This document shows, piece by piece, positions 1 to 12,844 of a stretch of 64,000 bases of DNA; within the stretch, counting starts at the first letter, position 1; each line of letters begins with the position of its first letter. Source of the stretch: Pseudoscleropodium purum (taxonomy: Eukaryota; Streptophyta; Bryopsida; Hypnales; Brachytheciaceae); contig OZ017803.1 in the NCBI GenBank assembly GCA_963969395.1, positions 12,958,001 through 13,022,000 of the forward strand, in the 5' to 3' direction. A program made the translations under genes and the position numbers. Below the pieces are notes generated by a model that saw only the letters and a list, made by a program, of their open reading frames with translations, was not told the DNA's origin and ran no database searches.

Positions 1-2300
1 GCTTAAAACATCAGAATGTCTAAATGACCGTCTAAACATTTAAAATAATGTCAAGAAGTACAATGGCCAAATTTCCATATTTTAGTTATCCCATATCTTT
101 TGTCTCCCCATGGATAGAGAATAAATACAAATATGACCTTTGTAATCTTCATCCTTACTAATTTTTAATGAAGGAATTCCTTCATTTTGCCATCAAAAAT
201 TCTCATGATGGTAGATAGTAAGTTTTCTTTAATTCTTGGTGAATTCTACAATTTTTTTTCTTTATTTTAACTAATTATTTTTTGTTGACCTTGCCCTATA
301 GGTATGATTTGCACTAATTGATGTTTCAAAAAACATCTAATTGGATGTCTCAAAAAATAGCATTAAAATTTCCAAATTGACATGTTGTCCATGTCAAATT
401 TATAAGGGGTCCAAATCACTAGACATGTCATGGATGAAAAAGGTGTCCTATTTGGCGTTATCCACTAAAAAAGGCTTATGTGGTATTGGCTGCCCCTCCA
501 CATGTCACACATTGGAAATGCCCTTTTGCACTCGCTCCTTTCACGTTTTACCAAAAACAAGCTATATTAGGGCATGTTTTGGTCTACATTTTTTGCCTGT
601 CAATTATAACACATTTTTTTAGACATCATAGTTGACACAAAGTGTACATTTTTGGGCGTTGGTTCTAACATTTCAAAAATCCTTATTTTTTTATAGTGAA
701 TTTTAGTAGTCTATGCCACTCAACTTCAAAATTTCATGAGAACTAATTCTTCAAAGCTTTGAAAGAATATAAAATGCCTTAGGTTAGGTGCCAATTCTAG
801 TTATCTTTCAAGGAAAATTTATTGAAAAATATTTTTAAAAATTTCACCACCCAAAAAAACACTTTTAGCTCTTAAATGGTCAATTTATAGACCTCATATC
901 TTAACCATTAACCCCAAAATGACCCTCAGGACATATTATGTCCTGAAGCAATCTTTTGGACAGATTAATGGAAAATCATCAAAGAATTTGTTGAAAAAGT
1001 GAACTACGCAATTGTAAGGCTTTGAATACTGAAAATAACTACACTTGTAGTTCCACCAATTGACGTGTCCTTGGTTTGATAAGGCCATGTCAAGAAGGCA
1101 AGGTTCTGTGGTAGGGCCAAAAAAGACACTACCAACAAGGATGCACAACCCGAGTCATTGGCTTGTGACCCGGAGAAAGACCATTATAGTCTTCAAGTCC
1201 GTCCTACGAGACACGACAATTTTTGCCTCACCCTAAAATCGTGCCTCACCACCTATTGGGATTCATATGACAACTAAGGTAACCCATGTTTTTTGTCTAA
1301 ATCACGCATGCTTCCCATGAAGACCACCCTTCCATTCATTGGGGCACCCTCACTGTGACTTCTAGAATGATACTAAATCCAAATGCACCATTTGATCTGC
1401 ATAGAATTTGGTGTAGAAATTTTCTATTGTTAGTCATGTTGTATCCACCGTTCCAATAACTTGTTTCCATTCCCATTTTTTTGCATAAATGAATTAATTT
1501 TATCCCATACATTGACAACGCCAAACAACCAAAACTTCGGGACTATGGTGATTGAATTATATTGCCCATTTTGTTGGATTTCTTTGTCCCATAATATTTG
1601 CATGTTGTCCTCTACTTGATATAAAAAACAACATCTAAATCCATTAGTTTTTCAACTTGCAGCATCCATTGAAGCTTCTCGAGCATCTCCGGAAGGCGTA
1701 ATTTGACAAGTGTGGACGAAGACAACTAGGTGAATTTGATGCACTTCAACAAGGAATTTCAGGTGGCAAAAAATTGTTGCACAATCCTCAAAAACTTTAC
1801 TTGCAATCCATACAGTTACATCTTTGGCTATTGACAATGTCAAATTCTAAAATCTGATCTCCATTTGCCTCTTTCACGTGGCTCTCACGTTTTAGAAATT
1901 CCAAAGTCGTTTTGGGGTTAAATAGTGGTTTGGTCACTATGGCATCAAATAGGTTGGAAACATTGGTGCATTTGGAGGTTGACAATGGGAGAAGTCACTA
2001 CTCACGTTGATAATCAGTGCCTCAAAATTGTAGCAATCTAGCAGCTTGACCACCAATGGGCTCGGATTTCCATGCCATTGCTACTAGCCTTTCTTTTTTG
2101 GCACCATAGGGTGAGATTTCACCATTTCAAAATAAATTTCTACTTTTTCTTAAATATAAGTAATCTTTTTTTGTCAAAAGTTTTCTATTTTTGTTAGTAA
2201 TGTGGATGACGTCACTGAAGTTGGGTGAAAAAGTGTATGAATGTGATTGAAAAAGTGTTTTTTGGTCCTAAAGATGAACGAATGTAGAAATATAATGCTT
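1..2300. other. AT-rich intergenic spacer, left edge
   Basis: No convincing gene is seen here. The open frames are short, lack family motifs and overlap on both strands. The stretch around 310-700 has repeated words such as GATGTTTC, AACATC and TTTTTTTAGACATC, which resemble the subterminal words of the CACTA-like sequence near 24.2 kb. It may be an old transposon remnant, but no paired ends were found. Confidence 0.5.
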
Positions 2301-2329
2301 CATTAAATTTTAAGTGATCGCCATCCCGG

Positions 2330-3559
2330 CATTTTTAAGAAAGTGAAAAGGAAGGGCTGCTCGCCACCGTTGACCGTTCTCTTCTCCTCCACCGACCTTT
2401 GTCTTCTGTGCGTTGAGCGCGACGCCTTTCCGTCTTCACGGTTACACTTCAAGCTGCGTTCGGGTTTAGGGTGCTGTGTTCCTCTGACACCGGCGATCAA
2501 GCTTTCTAGGTAACGCACCTTGATTTGTAGCCGCACAGGCCGGTTGTCCGCGTCTTGCATGCTTTGAAATTGCAGTACAAAGTCTCAGTCTGCTTTCTAG
2601 AAAATCGTGGTGAGTTACTCATCAGCGCGCATCAGCATCTAAATTATAGCTTGGCAAAGCACTTCCAATTCTGAGAGCCCAACTCCACACGCTCGTAGCG
2701 ACTAGATTGATCAAAGAGTTCACTGGGTTCATCTCAGCTGAAATTCGTGAACATTCGAGAGAGTCTCCATCAATTGCAGGGGTGAAGAGTTCTTGACCTA
2801 ATATGGCGAAGCGGAGGTCGGCCTGTTTAATGCGTCTGCTTATCGATGGAGCTGTGAGGTACTACTTTGCTTCTCGCATTTTCTTTCTCATACTCTGCCT
2901 TTGGTTATAATCTTGAACATTTTGTGGACGATTTTGTATATGTTACCGACATTTTGTTGATGAAGATTGCTGGTACGGGTATTCTATTGCTGTGATTTGG
3001 GCAGATTTGGGCGAGTGGATTTAAGGTTTAGTTTAGGGCTACAGGATTTTGGTCTGGATGCTTGCAAAGGTCACTTTAGGTCCTTGGAATTTGTATTGAG
3101 AGCAATGAAGAACTGCTCTTCTTACTTCCCTTATCAGGCATCGTCTTTGAAGTTGGAAGTCTTTCTTCAACTCTGACTTTGGTGGTAATCGTGAATGCAA
3201 ACTCGTCATTTGCTAGTTGTTTTGTATTGATATTGCGGGTTCTTTCTTGTGGACGATTCATTTAGCTTGTAATTTTTGTTGCTTTGAGTAGGCCAGATTT
3301 TGGGCGAGAGCCTCATGTAGGTTTACGATTTTAGCTTTGTGCTGGGTGATTTAGTTCTGGATGCCTTGCAATGCCACAATTTAGGTATATGTTAGCCCTT
3401 CTTTCATTAACGTTCCTTTTGTAATGTGTACGATCTTTCTTTAAACCGTGTATAATGCCTTTGTTTTTTCTTGTTATTATTCAAGCTCTGGGGCAGAAAA
3501 CAGCGACTGTCAAACCAAGTGTATTCACCTATCGCCACAAAGACTTGGAGTTTTCAACG
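2330..3559 (+). promoter_or_regulatory. 5' leader of the kinase pseudogene with a likely leader intron
   Basis: Base composition rises sharply in GC at about 2330-2860, as expected for a promoter and first exon. A small frame starts with ATG at 2803 (MAKRRSACLMRLL...) and runs into a GTGAG|GTACTA donor after 2858. A pyrimidine-rich acceptor (TTATTATTCAAG) ends at 3485. The inferred leader intron is about 2859-3485 (627 bp). The small 5' frame does not join in phase with the kinase start at 3560, so it is either an upstream ORF or chance. The intron call is inference from splice-site words only. Confidence 0.4.
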
Positions 3560-4781
3560 ATGGGTGGATTATTCTCATGCTCGAGCAGCGAATCAAAGCA
3601 TCCAACGACCGCTTCTTCAACACCATCATCTAATCATGTGGAGGGTGAGACTTCCACGAGAACTATTGAAAAGCGAATCGAACAATCCAAGTCTCATTGG
3701 AGCAAAGTGGCAGAGTTTTAAATGGATGAGGATGAAGAGGCCGAAGCAAGCAACCTGGAAGTATTCGAGGATTTGCAGTCGCATCCCAAATGGGGTAATT
3801 TCTTCATAACATTTGGTAAAGGTGGTGGAATCGGTGAATTGGTGATGGGCCAGAAGTTTGCCGAGGGAGGGCAAGCTGAACTTTACGATGCACACATCCA
3901 GTGGTACCGTCCAATGGTCCAAGAGGAACGCTTACTTGAGATGAAGTGGGCATTGAAGGTGTTCAAGAAGGGGATTTCCTTGCGACAGCTCCAAGTACAA
4001 TGGCCTCGTGGAATGCTCCTGCATTATGTGGAGAGAGTGGAATGGCAAGCTCGTGGCAACCTTCCCCGAGCCAGGAATTATTCTGGTGTGAGCCATGGCA
4101 CCTTGTTGGAAGATGGTAGGTTTACATTCTTGATTGAGAAGGAAGATGAAGATTTGCGACATCAGATTGATCGGTTCATGTTGACAACACGGAAAAATCA
4201 TTGTCCATTTTCAAAAAGTGATGTGGAAGCATTGATGTATAAAGTTGCATTGGGAGTGGAGCAGTTGCATTGTCAAGGCATTATTCACAGGGGCCTCAAA
4301 GCATCCAACATACAACATACTTTGTGTGAAAAGGGAGTCTGGTTGGACATGTCACGTGGTGGATTTTGAATGCTCCATTGGAGTTGTTGGAACAGGATTC
4401 TTTAGGGCTCCTGAAATATTGGAAGCTTGCAAAAATTATAGTATTAGTGACAAGCAGGAATTGTTCACGAAAGAAGTAGATGCCTATAGTTATGGAATGG
4501 TGTGTTATGAGATCTTGACAGGAAAACTTCCATTTGAAGGCTATAGACATGGTGATTCTGAGCATGTAATCTTAGGACAAAGGCCCAAGATACCAAAGTA
4601 TGTTGACATATGGATACAGAAATTGTTGAGGAGGTGTTGGCAAGCCAATCCAATTGATAGACCTTCTTTTCAAGAAATATTGGACATTCTTTTAGCAAAC
4701 TCCAAAAGATGCAGAGAACTCCAAGCTTACAGAGACAACAAAGACAACGTTGCAACAGAAAAAGCAAGGAGAAATGTATAG
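3560..4781 (+). pseudogene. TKL-type protein kinase pseudogene (stop, frameshift and lost catalytic Asp)
   Basis: The chosen start gives MGGLFSC, a plausible N-myristoylation/palmitoylation signal, followed by a Ser/Thr-rich linker. An in-frame TAA at 3719-3721 interrupts the protein after 53 codons, and the same frame resumes at once with MDEDEEAEASNLE. The kinase domain follows: a Gly-rich loop region (FAEGGQAELYDA), the ATP-anchoring Lys in WALKVFKKG, and the catalytic loop as HRGLKASN (HRD expected). A tandem 7-bp duplication at 4306-4319 then shifts the frame. The C-lobe continues in the other frame with VVDFECSIGVVGTG, FFRAPEI (APE motif) and a C-terminal RRCW...RPSF motif typical of TKL kinases, ending at TAG 4779-4781. 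DFG reads DFE. Seen: stop, duplication and substitutions. Known: HRD Asp is the catalytic base. Inferred: non-functional copy of a plant TKL kinase. Splicing or sequencing error could explain single lesions but hardly all three. Confidence 0.85.
4306..4319 (+). repeat. 7-bp tandem duplication (CAACATA x2) causing a frameshift
   Basis: Two adjacent perfect copies of CAACATA lie just after the catalytic-loop KASN codons. The upstream kinase frame reads KASNI and then loses family likeness. The downstream C-lobe is in the frame that would be reached if one copy were absent. This is the expected signature of replication slippage. Confidence 0.85.
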
Positions 4782-7582
4782 TTTTTATATTTTTTTTCTT
4801 GTTTATTAAGCCATAATTGTTGTATATTTGTTTCTATCATAATTGTCTTTTCATTTATTTTGAATTGTATTGTTAATCCTTAAGGTACATTTTCACTTGG
4901 CTATATGGAACTAGAGTTGCCCTCTGCAATTGGCTCTCTCCTTCAATGCAATTTGCAAGTCATTCTCACTTCCTCTACCACAATAAATGAATTACAATGG
5001 ATGAGGGAACTTGCAAAAATCACCTTTTCATTTAACAAAGTACTTACACCTTTGCAAGGTAGATGTCCACGTAGATTTGGGGACTAATACTCTAGCATGG
5101 TGTGAATCCCCCACTTTGATGATACTAACTTCCCTTCGTTCATCTGAGTTAAGCTCATGTGAGAACGGGCCTTTAGAGTCCTTTTAAGTCCTTGGGAGGA
5201 AGATGAATTTAGATTTCAAGTTTTTGGGACAAAACAAAACATGGATAGAATTTAGACATTAGTTTTTATTTTGCAAGTTTTTCTTTTCTTCCCATTCCTT
5301 CATGAACTCATTCAAAACCTTGCACAATAGTTTTGAAGCATTTAGTTTATTGTAACTCTAGCAATAAGCTCTTGAAATCATCCTTAATCCAATCATTGGG
5401 TGTTGGCCCAATAAGGGGTTAATTAAAAAAATAAAGTATAAGATTACAATTTGAAAGTTGATGCATAAATGTTTGTTCTAAAGTACATGGAGAGGTAATT
5501 TCATTCATGGTAAGAATTAAACAATTGTGTAATAGAAGGTTTTTTACAATTTTAGAAACTAAGTCTTATTGTATCTAAATAGATACAAATTGGTCTAAAT
5601 ATTTGTTCTAAAATAGAGTTATCCTAAAAATAATCCCCTTTTTTTTTTCTTTTTTTTCCTTGTCAAAAAAATGTGTGTATTTGAAATTTAATGAAATGTT
5701 CCCAACATACTAGAGTAATTTTTAACATATTAGAGTAGAATAAATTGATATTTTTAGCATTATAGAATAAATTTTGTTTCTATTTTGTACTCAATCAATC
5801 AATCATTGAAATTACAAAATACAAAATATATATGTTAAAAGAAATTAAAAATCAATTGATGCCTTATTTCATCTTGTGTTTTATTATATTTTTTGTTGAA
5901 AATTTAAGTCGAGAATCTATGAGTTGTTTTAAGAAAAAAAATGATTTTCATTCATTAAAAAATAGTTCAATAGACATAGGAACAAAATAGAAGGAAAAAA
6001 TAAATCATTAATAGTTTGAAAATGGAATGAAAACTCCTCAATAATTCTAGTGGTGAGATTGTTGCAATAAGCAATTTAAATGCCATACACCTCTCTTCTT
6101 GGAGAATTGTAAGAGTCACAAATGGATCTTCTAAGATATTTTTCAAAAGGATGCTCACATTGCTAGCTAAACAAAAAAATTTATAACTTTTTAACATCAC
6201 TAATCCAAATGGAATGAATAAAAACTTTCCACATAGATAATAATATAATTAATGAAAATCAATTTTATATAGTTTTGTTTAAATGATTATATTTGTATTT
6301 GTTGCCTAGGCTCAAAAAATTTGTATTTAGTGTGGTACAACTATAATTGCTCTAAGGCACCAATTGAGATAAAATTCTTAGTCTTAGGAAAAAAATATGA
6401 TATTTTATTTGAAAAAAGGTTTAGGAAAAATTTGGTTAAAGCATGAGATCCTAGAAACTAGTCCAAACTTTCAATTAAACCCTAAGGAGACTAAAGTCCT
6501 TGCAAGGATGCAAAATTAATGAGGAAAAAGCCAAAAATATATGGTGGATGATTCAAAGTGGTATTTTACGACAAAAGACTATATATTGTCATTGTATGGT
6601 TGATAGATATCTTAGGGGTGCATTATATAGGTTATTCAATGGTCATGTGCATTAAAGCGTCTATTATTAGGGGGCTATGTATGTGGATTTAGTGAATTTA
6701 TAAAGGGTTATCTTCACCTAAATTTCTAAATTAGTCTAATTTCACATACCCTATCTTTTATTTAAAAAATTTCTTTTTACTAGTTTTGTGTACCCTATAT
6801 TCATTATAAAAAAATTGGTCCATATTTTATGCAAACAATTGATGGAATCATAATGTAGTTTTGTCAATGATATACTACATAGATAACTAAACTATGGAAC
6901 AATTGAAAACTAGACTAAAACAAATACTACTTTCAAGTAGCAAGTAAAATAGTGGATTCAAAACAAAATTGGATTCAAATTAAATGGAAAGGGCATTAAA
7001 ACTAAAATTGAATTCAAACCAAATTCAAATTGGAACTACATTGAAACTAGATGCAAAGGAGATTAAAACTGCAATTGGAATCAAAGTAGATTCAAACTAC
7101 AACTATATTGAAATTAGATTCAAAAATGAAATGGATTTAGACTAGATTTAAACATGAATTGGGTACAAATTGGATTCAAACATGAATTCAACACAAACTG
7201 AATTCAAAAGTGATTTGGATTCAAATTAGCTTCAAAGAGTAATACCTTTGAAATACAAACTATCACCATGTAGAAAGCAAAATATATAGTACCATAGGCT
7301 AAAAATGCAACATGAAAATGATATGCAAAAATGCAAAATGACAAAAACCTATATATGTGTTTACAAATACATCACATATCATTTACACTTGTGTCAAAAA
7401 ATAAAGGCTACACAATTGTTATGGCCCAAATAGCACTTCACTATTTAAGACAGTCTTTCACTGTTCAATGAATTTACTACACTTCGTTTCCAACCTTGCT
7501 TGAGCTACAACTAGCTAACATTGCACATGCCATACACTCACACTGTTAGTCACCATTTCCAAGTTGTCACTACTAAGTCCCA
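4782..7582. other. AT-rich spacer with degenerate ATTCAAA repeats
   Basis: No gene is supported. From about 6930 to 7240 the sequence is a degenerate array built on words like TTGGATTCAAA and AAATTGAATTCAAA, with irregular spacing of roughly 20-30 bp. The rest is low-complexity AT-rich DNA. Poly-T and AATAAA-like words just after 4781 may be the old 3' end of the kinase gene. Confidence 0.5.
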
Positions 7583-7859
7583 CATCACAAAGTTTAGACC
7601 TTACGATTTGTCAACAATTATCATATGGTTATCATTGTTTCATAGGTTTGCATGTTAATTACAATTTATCACATCATTACAATGCATTACTTCACATCAT
7701 TATTGCAATGTTATAATGCATTACTTGCAATTGTATCATAACAATGCAAAGTAATGCATCATAATGATACGATAAATTGTAATTAACGTGCGAACCAATG
7801 AAACAACAATAACCACATGATAATTGTTGACAAACTGTAGAGTCTAAACTTTGTGATGC
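7583..7859. mobile_element. Near-perfect palindrome, probable foldback/MITE element
   Basis: The left arm starts CATCACAAAGTTTAGAC and the right arm ends GTCTAAACTTTGTGATG. The arms remain complementary with scattered mismatches almost to the centre near 7720, passing through TTGTCAACAATTATCAT and GTTAATTACAATTTATC and their complements. The whole 277 bp could fold into one long hairpin. AGTCCCA occurs at both edges (7576-7582 and 7860-7866), a possible target-site duplication of about 7 bp. There is no coding capacity. Assignment to a transposon superfamily is not possible from this copy alone. Confidence 0.75.
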
Positions 7860-7866
7860 AGTCCCA

Positions 7867-10800
7867 AGACTCTAACACTCAGTTCTCATATAATACTGAG
7901 CATGCCACTTTATGACATAGGTGGTATTTCCATTTTAATGTGCTAAGATCCATGGTGGCACTATTCACCATGCCCCTAACCGCCTTTGAGTGTCACCCCA
8001 CTTCAAATTAGTCTATTATGTATTTGCTACTTTTTTAGCATTTCCAATCAAGACTTTCAACTCGTGACACATTGAATAAGGGCTAGTAAGAGGTGGAACT
8101 CATTCCAATTGGTGTGATAGGACACCTCACAAAACTGTCCTATAGTACCTTGGAGCCGGTAGTAAAGTCTCACCTCTAATTAACTTTGAGTCACTGAGGT
8201 TCATTAAGGCTCACTAAGGCTCAAAAAGGTAGTGAGGGGAGAAACCAACCCCTCATATAGTACTATTGTTGGGATTTGGTAGATATCCCTCCCTTTATAT
8301 CAAAGAAGGTACTCAGACCACCTTGAGTTTGGGAAGACCACCCATTTTCAATTGAAATCGTCATGTTACATCACTATTCAAACCTCCAAACTTCCAAACT
8401 ACATAACTTCGCGGTTAAAGATTTAAATCTCACATGCAAGTCCATTTTGGATATTTATATGAAAAGTAGATGCCTATAGACTTCTCACTTGTCCCATCTA
8501 GACAAATTCTCACAAAATTAGGGCCCTCTAAAATTTCAGGTGCACTAGTTGAGGCCATTTTGCCTTCACCATGACACCTCCAACTTTGGGCGGTCATAAT
8601 ATTCAGTGCACTAGTTCAAACCATGTGTATTTTGAATAATTAGAAGCGGCAACTCAAGAACTTTCCAAAAATGTATGACACTCTACCACTGTCTTCAAAT
8701 TCAAGGCACTTTTGCACCTTGTTTACTTAAGTGTCTCACTTCTCTTCTCTTAGACTATTGCAAGGTTTAGGGAGTCACCTCCAAAGTCCCCCTTGCTTAT
8801 TAAGGCGTTTTAGGCACCTCAAAGGAAATAGGGGAGTGACAATAATCAAGGGTGTAGTGTTTTAGTTTCAAAATCAATATCAAAATTTATAGCAAGTAAT
8901 ACATGCAAATCTTGGACACCAAAACAATCAACAACCTAAGGGGTGCATCAAGGAGAATAGGAGAAGTGTAATGCCAACAACCTACACATTACCAAAATAA
9001 AACCTTAATGAAATACAATAAGAAAATGGAAACAAGAATGAGAAATGGAATTAGCCATTAATCTAGGCACAGTTTTGAAAATCTTACCTCATTGCATAGT
9101 TTTGAAAGTCTTATCCTAGTTCAATCGTTCCAATTTCTTTTTCACGCATCATTTATCTTCAGCATCCCAAAAATCAAACAACCACTCCAAAATGTCATTT
9201 GATTCTAATGTGAATCTAAGTGCCTCCAATGTTAAAGCTCCTCAAATATGCACCTTCCCAAAATACTCTAAATTTGTGACCTCTGGCTCTAACGTCCACA
9301 GAGTAACCAAGTCTAGAATATTTGGAGCCATATAACCCAAATTCAAACCCGATTCTAAATCCTACACCCCAAAGCTTCTAATGTTCTGAACCCTAAATCC
9401 TAAGGATTCTCTTCAAATTATTAACCTTAAGTGTGCTTACAAAGATTGTCTATTCACAATCCACCCCAATTCCTACTCACAGATATACTCGAACCAATCG
9501 TAGACACCCTATGTCAAAATCATGTTTCACTACATTTTGCATTCTATGACGTACCTTTGAAAATTCACAAAACAAAGACTAAATCCTTCGTTTTCCATTA
9601 TGCATACCAATACAACTTTGAAACCCTAATTTTTTAAAATATGAACTATTTGTAGTGAATGGGACATTATTCAAAACTAGTCTATCCACGTTTTGTCCAC
9701 ATTTCATCTACTGCCACTATAGTTTGTCATCGTCTATAATATAGTATAGTATATAGGATGCCACCTTTGGATACTTCTCTTGAATTTATACTAGTACTGA
9801 AAAGTTCAAATATTTGGGGGATTTTTGGCAAGGCTACTATAGAAAAAAAAAATAGGTAATATTTTGTATTATCTCCTACCCTTCATTTATTATAACTTCA
9901 AATACCCTACAACAATGATGATAATTTACTTCAAAAATTTGTCCTAAATCTTGGACCAAGGTAATTAAAATGACCCTTCATTTGATAGCATGCCACCAAT
10001 TAAAAAAATAGGAGTGCACCCCCTAAGATGAATATAGTTATAATCATGTCATTCTAGGGGTATTGTTTATTTTTCATAATCTTGAGGGTTAGATAATTTC
10101 AAGTTTGATATAGATAATTCAAAAACATCATGAATGGTTTCATCATACTAAATAGTAATATGGAAATTTCATTTTGATGGAAAAATGACATTCTATTTTA
10201 TTAACTTGAAATGATTGAAATCTAAAGTAGCATCTCCTATAGGATATTGGTCCCTACTTTTGAATGAAAATGAACTACCAAATTATTCAAAAATTTAAGT
10301 AATAAATTAGAAACAACAATAGTGAGTTTGGAAATATTTTGTGTAAGGAATGGATTGATGTATGAGATAATGGAAATGTGCCATTTTTGTAAGAGGCTAA
10401 TTTTTCATAAGTCTTATTCAATTTAATTACTTTTTTGTGCAATATTTTAATAGAGTTGTGGAACAAAAGCCCATTTTTCTTTTGGACTGCTTTTACATAG
10501 AGTCAACTTCCTACCAAATTAAAACCTATAGTAAGTATATATTCTAAAAGCTCAAAAAGTGGGTCAATTGAATGTATTAAAATTTGATGTATACACAATT
10601 GCTCTACCATTACTCTAATCCTTGCTAAGCACAATTGTATAGCTCCCTTCAATTTCCAAAGAATGTGCCTTGCTCATCAACATTCACCAACATTATTATG
10701 ATTGTAGATTGCTTTGTAGAACCTAAAAGTGCCTCAAATTAGCAAGCATCTTGTAAATCATTGAGCTTAAATTAGTAGTAGATTGGTGGTAGATTGGTAG

Positions 10801-12400
10801 TGGATTAAAAGTAAATTTTGGAGCCTTCTAATCTTGATTATAACATATTGTTTCTAAATTTTTATACTACTAATTCTCATTATTTAATATGCCTAGAAAT
10901 TTAATATCTTTTGTCTCTTTTTAAATAAATGTAATTAGTTTTAAAATTTGGTGAGAATTTGACTTTAAAAAAAGAATGGATCTTTTTATTCTTGACTTTG
11001 CTATACTTATCTTTCTTAAATGTGCCAATTAGATAGACTTTGGATTCTTCTTGGTTAGACTTTTAATTTGGAAGAGGTATATTGGTATATATCTTAGAAA
11101 GTTAGATAAGTTCAAATATAGGATGTCATTTTTGCTTGGCATCTTAAAAATGAAAGATTTTAAAAATCAAATAGATGCTTCAAAAATAATGTAAGAAAGC
11201 ATTTTCCAAATATTTTAGAATGTTTTTCTTTCAAGCATGTTACTTGAAGATCTATAAAATCTATAATTACTTTGACCTTTGTTATAAATACATATCAATA
11301 TAATAATACCATCCCTAAGCTTTATAGCTTCCTCCAAACTTCACCTTTGAAAATATGTAACTAATTCATTGTGCCTCCAAAAATATTGATTTCACTACTA
11401 AAAAAATTATGCAATCTATTACATTTTTCTCTATTGATAAATATTTTTCCAATGTAAAAAGATACTATATTATTTTCTTTTGTATGCTAATAGTCCCAAA
11501 GAACTTCATGAAACTTCACCCCTATGTTATTTTTAACACTTCATATGAAGATAGATTATTCAAGGAAATTCAAAAGGTTATAAGTGTCATTTTTTAAAGT
11601 TTAAAGTTTTAAATGAATTATTTTTATTATTATAGATTTATAAATAACTTAACCTTTTAAGAACGATCGATTCATGATTTCTAAATTTTTTGTTTTGATT
11701 TATCTTATGATTCATATCATATATTTTACTTTTATTTTGATTATCTTATTATCTTGTCTAGAGTATCTTACTACTCAAGTAAATTACTACCAAGAAATCA
11801 CATGTTCATTTCATGGGTGGTTTTGGGTTAGCAAATAGGTCTTAATGCTTGATTAAGCATTGCTCCCCTTATAATTGGGCATTACAACTTTTTCATCCAA
11901 ATTGAATCTGTTTTATTGATGAAATCTAATTTTTTGGCAATAGTTAATGTTGGGCAATGTCCTCGTCATCAAGGATTTTAAGAAAAAATGGTAGGAGGCT
12001 AAACTCCTTCCATGAAGTGGTCCATAGAAGGGCGAATTTGCCCCTAGGGAAAAAACCCCAATTTTTTTATTTCACACATGATAAAATTTGCAAATTTTGA
12101 ATTCATATTTGCAATCAAAGGTCCTAAATGAGCTAGGAGGGGTGAAGAACATTAAATTAACATGGCACAAAATAGGGGGCTTTTTAGTTTTCTATAATTC
12201 CCCTACATTCACCATGCATGGTCCACTTCATAGGACAAGTTTATCATTGTGCTCCTAAATGCACCTTTCGTTGGGCTCCACCCTCCTAATTGAAGCATTT
12301 TTTCTTAGAATCCCCTCCTCCTTGGATATTGCCCTAGACATATTTTCAGAAGTCCGAAGAGTGTGAACAATTACTGGAATCTTCGAATTCCGTGTTGAAT
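7867..12400. other. Gene-free AT-rich spacer
   Basis: I see no gene here. Open frames are short and without motifs. At about 8100-8900 the DNA is somewhat less AT-rich, but no coding signature was found in six frames. The last few hundred bases lead into the GC-rich SEC61 promoter. Confidence 0.5.
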
Positions 12401-12461
12401 ATGCCTCCCCCCCATCTCACAGTCAACTTCGGCAAGCCACGAAACTGCGTTCCCCCCCCCG

Positions 12462-12470
12462 AAACCCTAG
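12462..12470 (+). promoter_or_regulatory. Telo-box AAACCCTAG upstream of SEC61
   Basis: AAACCCTAG lies in the GC-rich region before the SEC61 leader. A run of ten C bases immediately precedes the GAAACCCTAG. Related AGGGTTT words occur at about 12941 and 13426. Telo-boxes are known in plant promoters and leaders of ribosomal-protein and growth-related genes. Function here is inferred. Confidence 0.45.
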
Positions 12471-12844
12471 TCCCCGAATTTCATCTACTTTTGGATGAAT
12501 GTCCACTCATTTAGGATGAACGTACTTACCGGACTTTCTCACCCCTCACAGGTTCTATGACTCATATCGATGACGTGGCGCCCCGCAATTCGCTACCACC
12601 ACCGTCACCATCCCCACTACCCGCCTAATGTGCTCATCGCCTACATCCCACAAACAACCCGAAACCTAGATCCCAAGAACGGTAGATTCCAGGAGTCGAA
12701 GCCCATGACGCCTGCTGCTCCTTCTACGGCGAAGCCCTTTGTGAAGCCGTCTCACTTCGCAGCTACATCTATTTCGATCTGGCGTCCGCGTTTGCAACTC
12801 GCGGAGCCGATGCGCAGCTGAAGCGCCGGATCATTTCTCTCTCG

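Noticed and set aside
3448..3633. An alternative frame overlapping the kinase N-terminus
   Set aside because: It closes at TAA 3631-3633 without motifs, while the overlapping frame starting MGGLFSC leads into the kinase domain.
12570..12821. An 83-codon frame upstream of SEC61
   Set aside because: His/Pro-rich composition, no family likeness, and position in the leader before the inferred 5'-UTR intron point to a non-coding leader or an upstream ORF.
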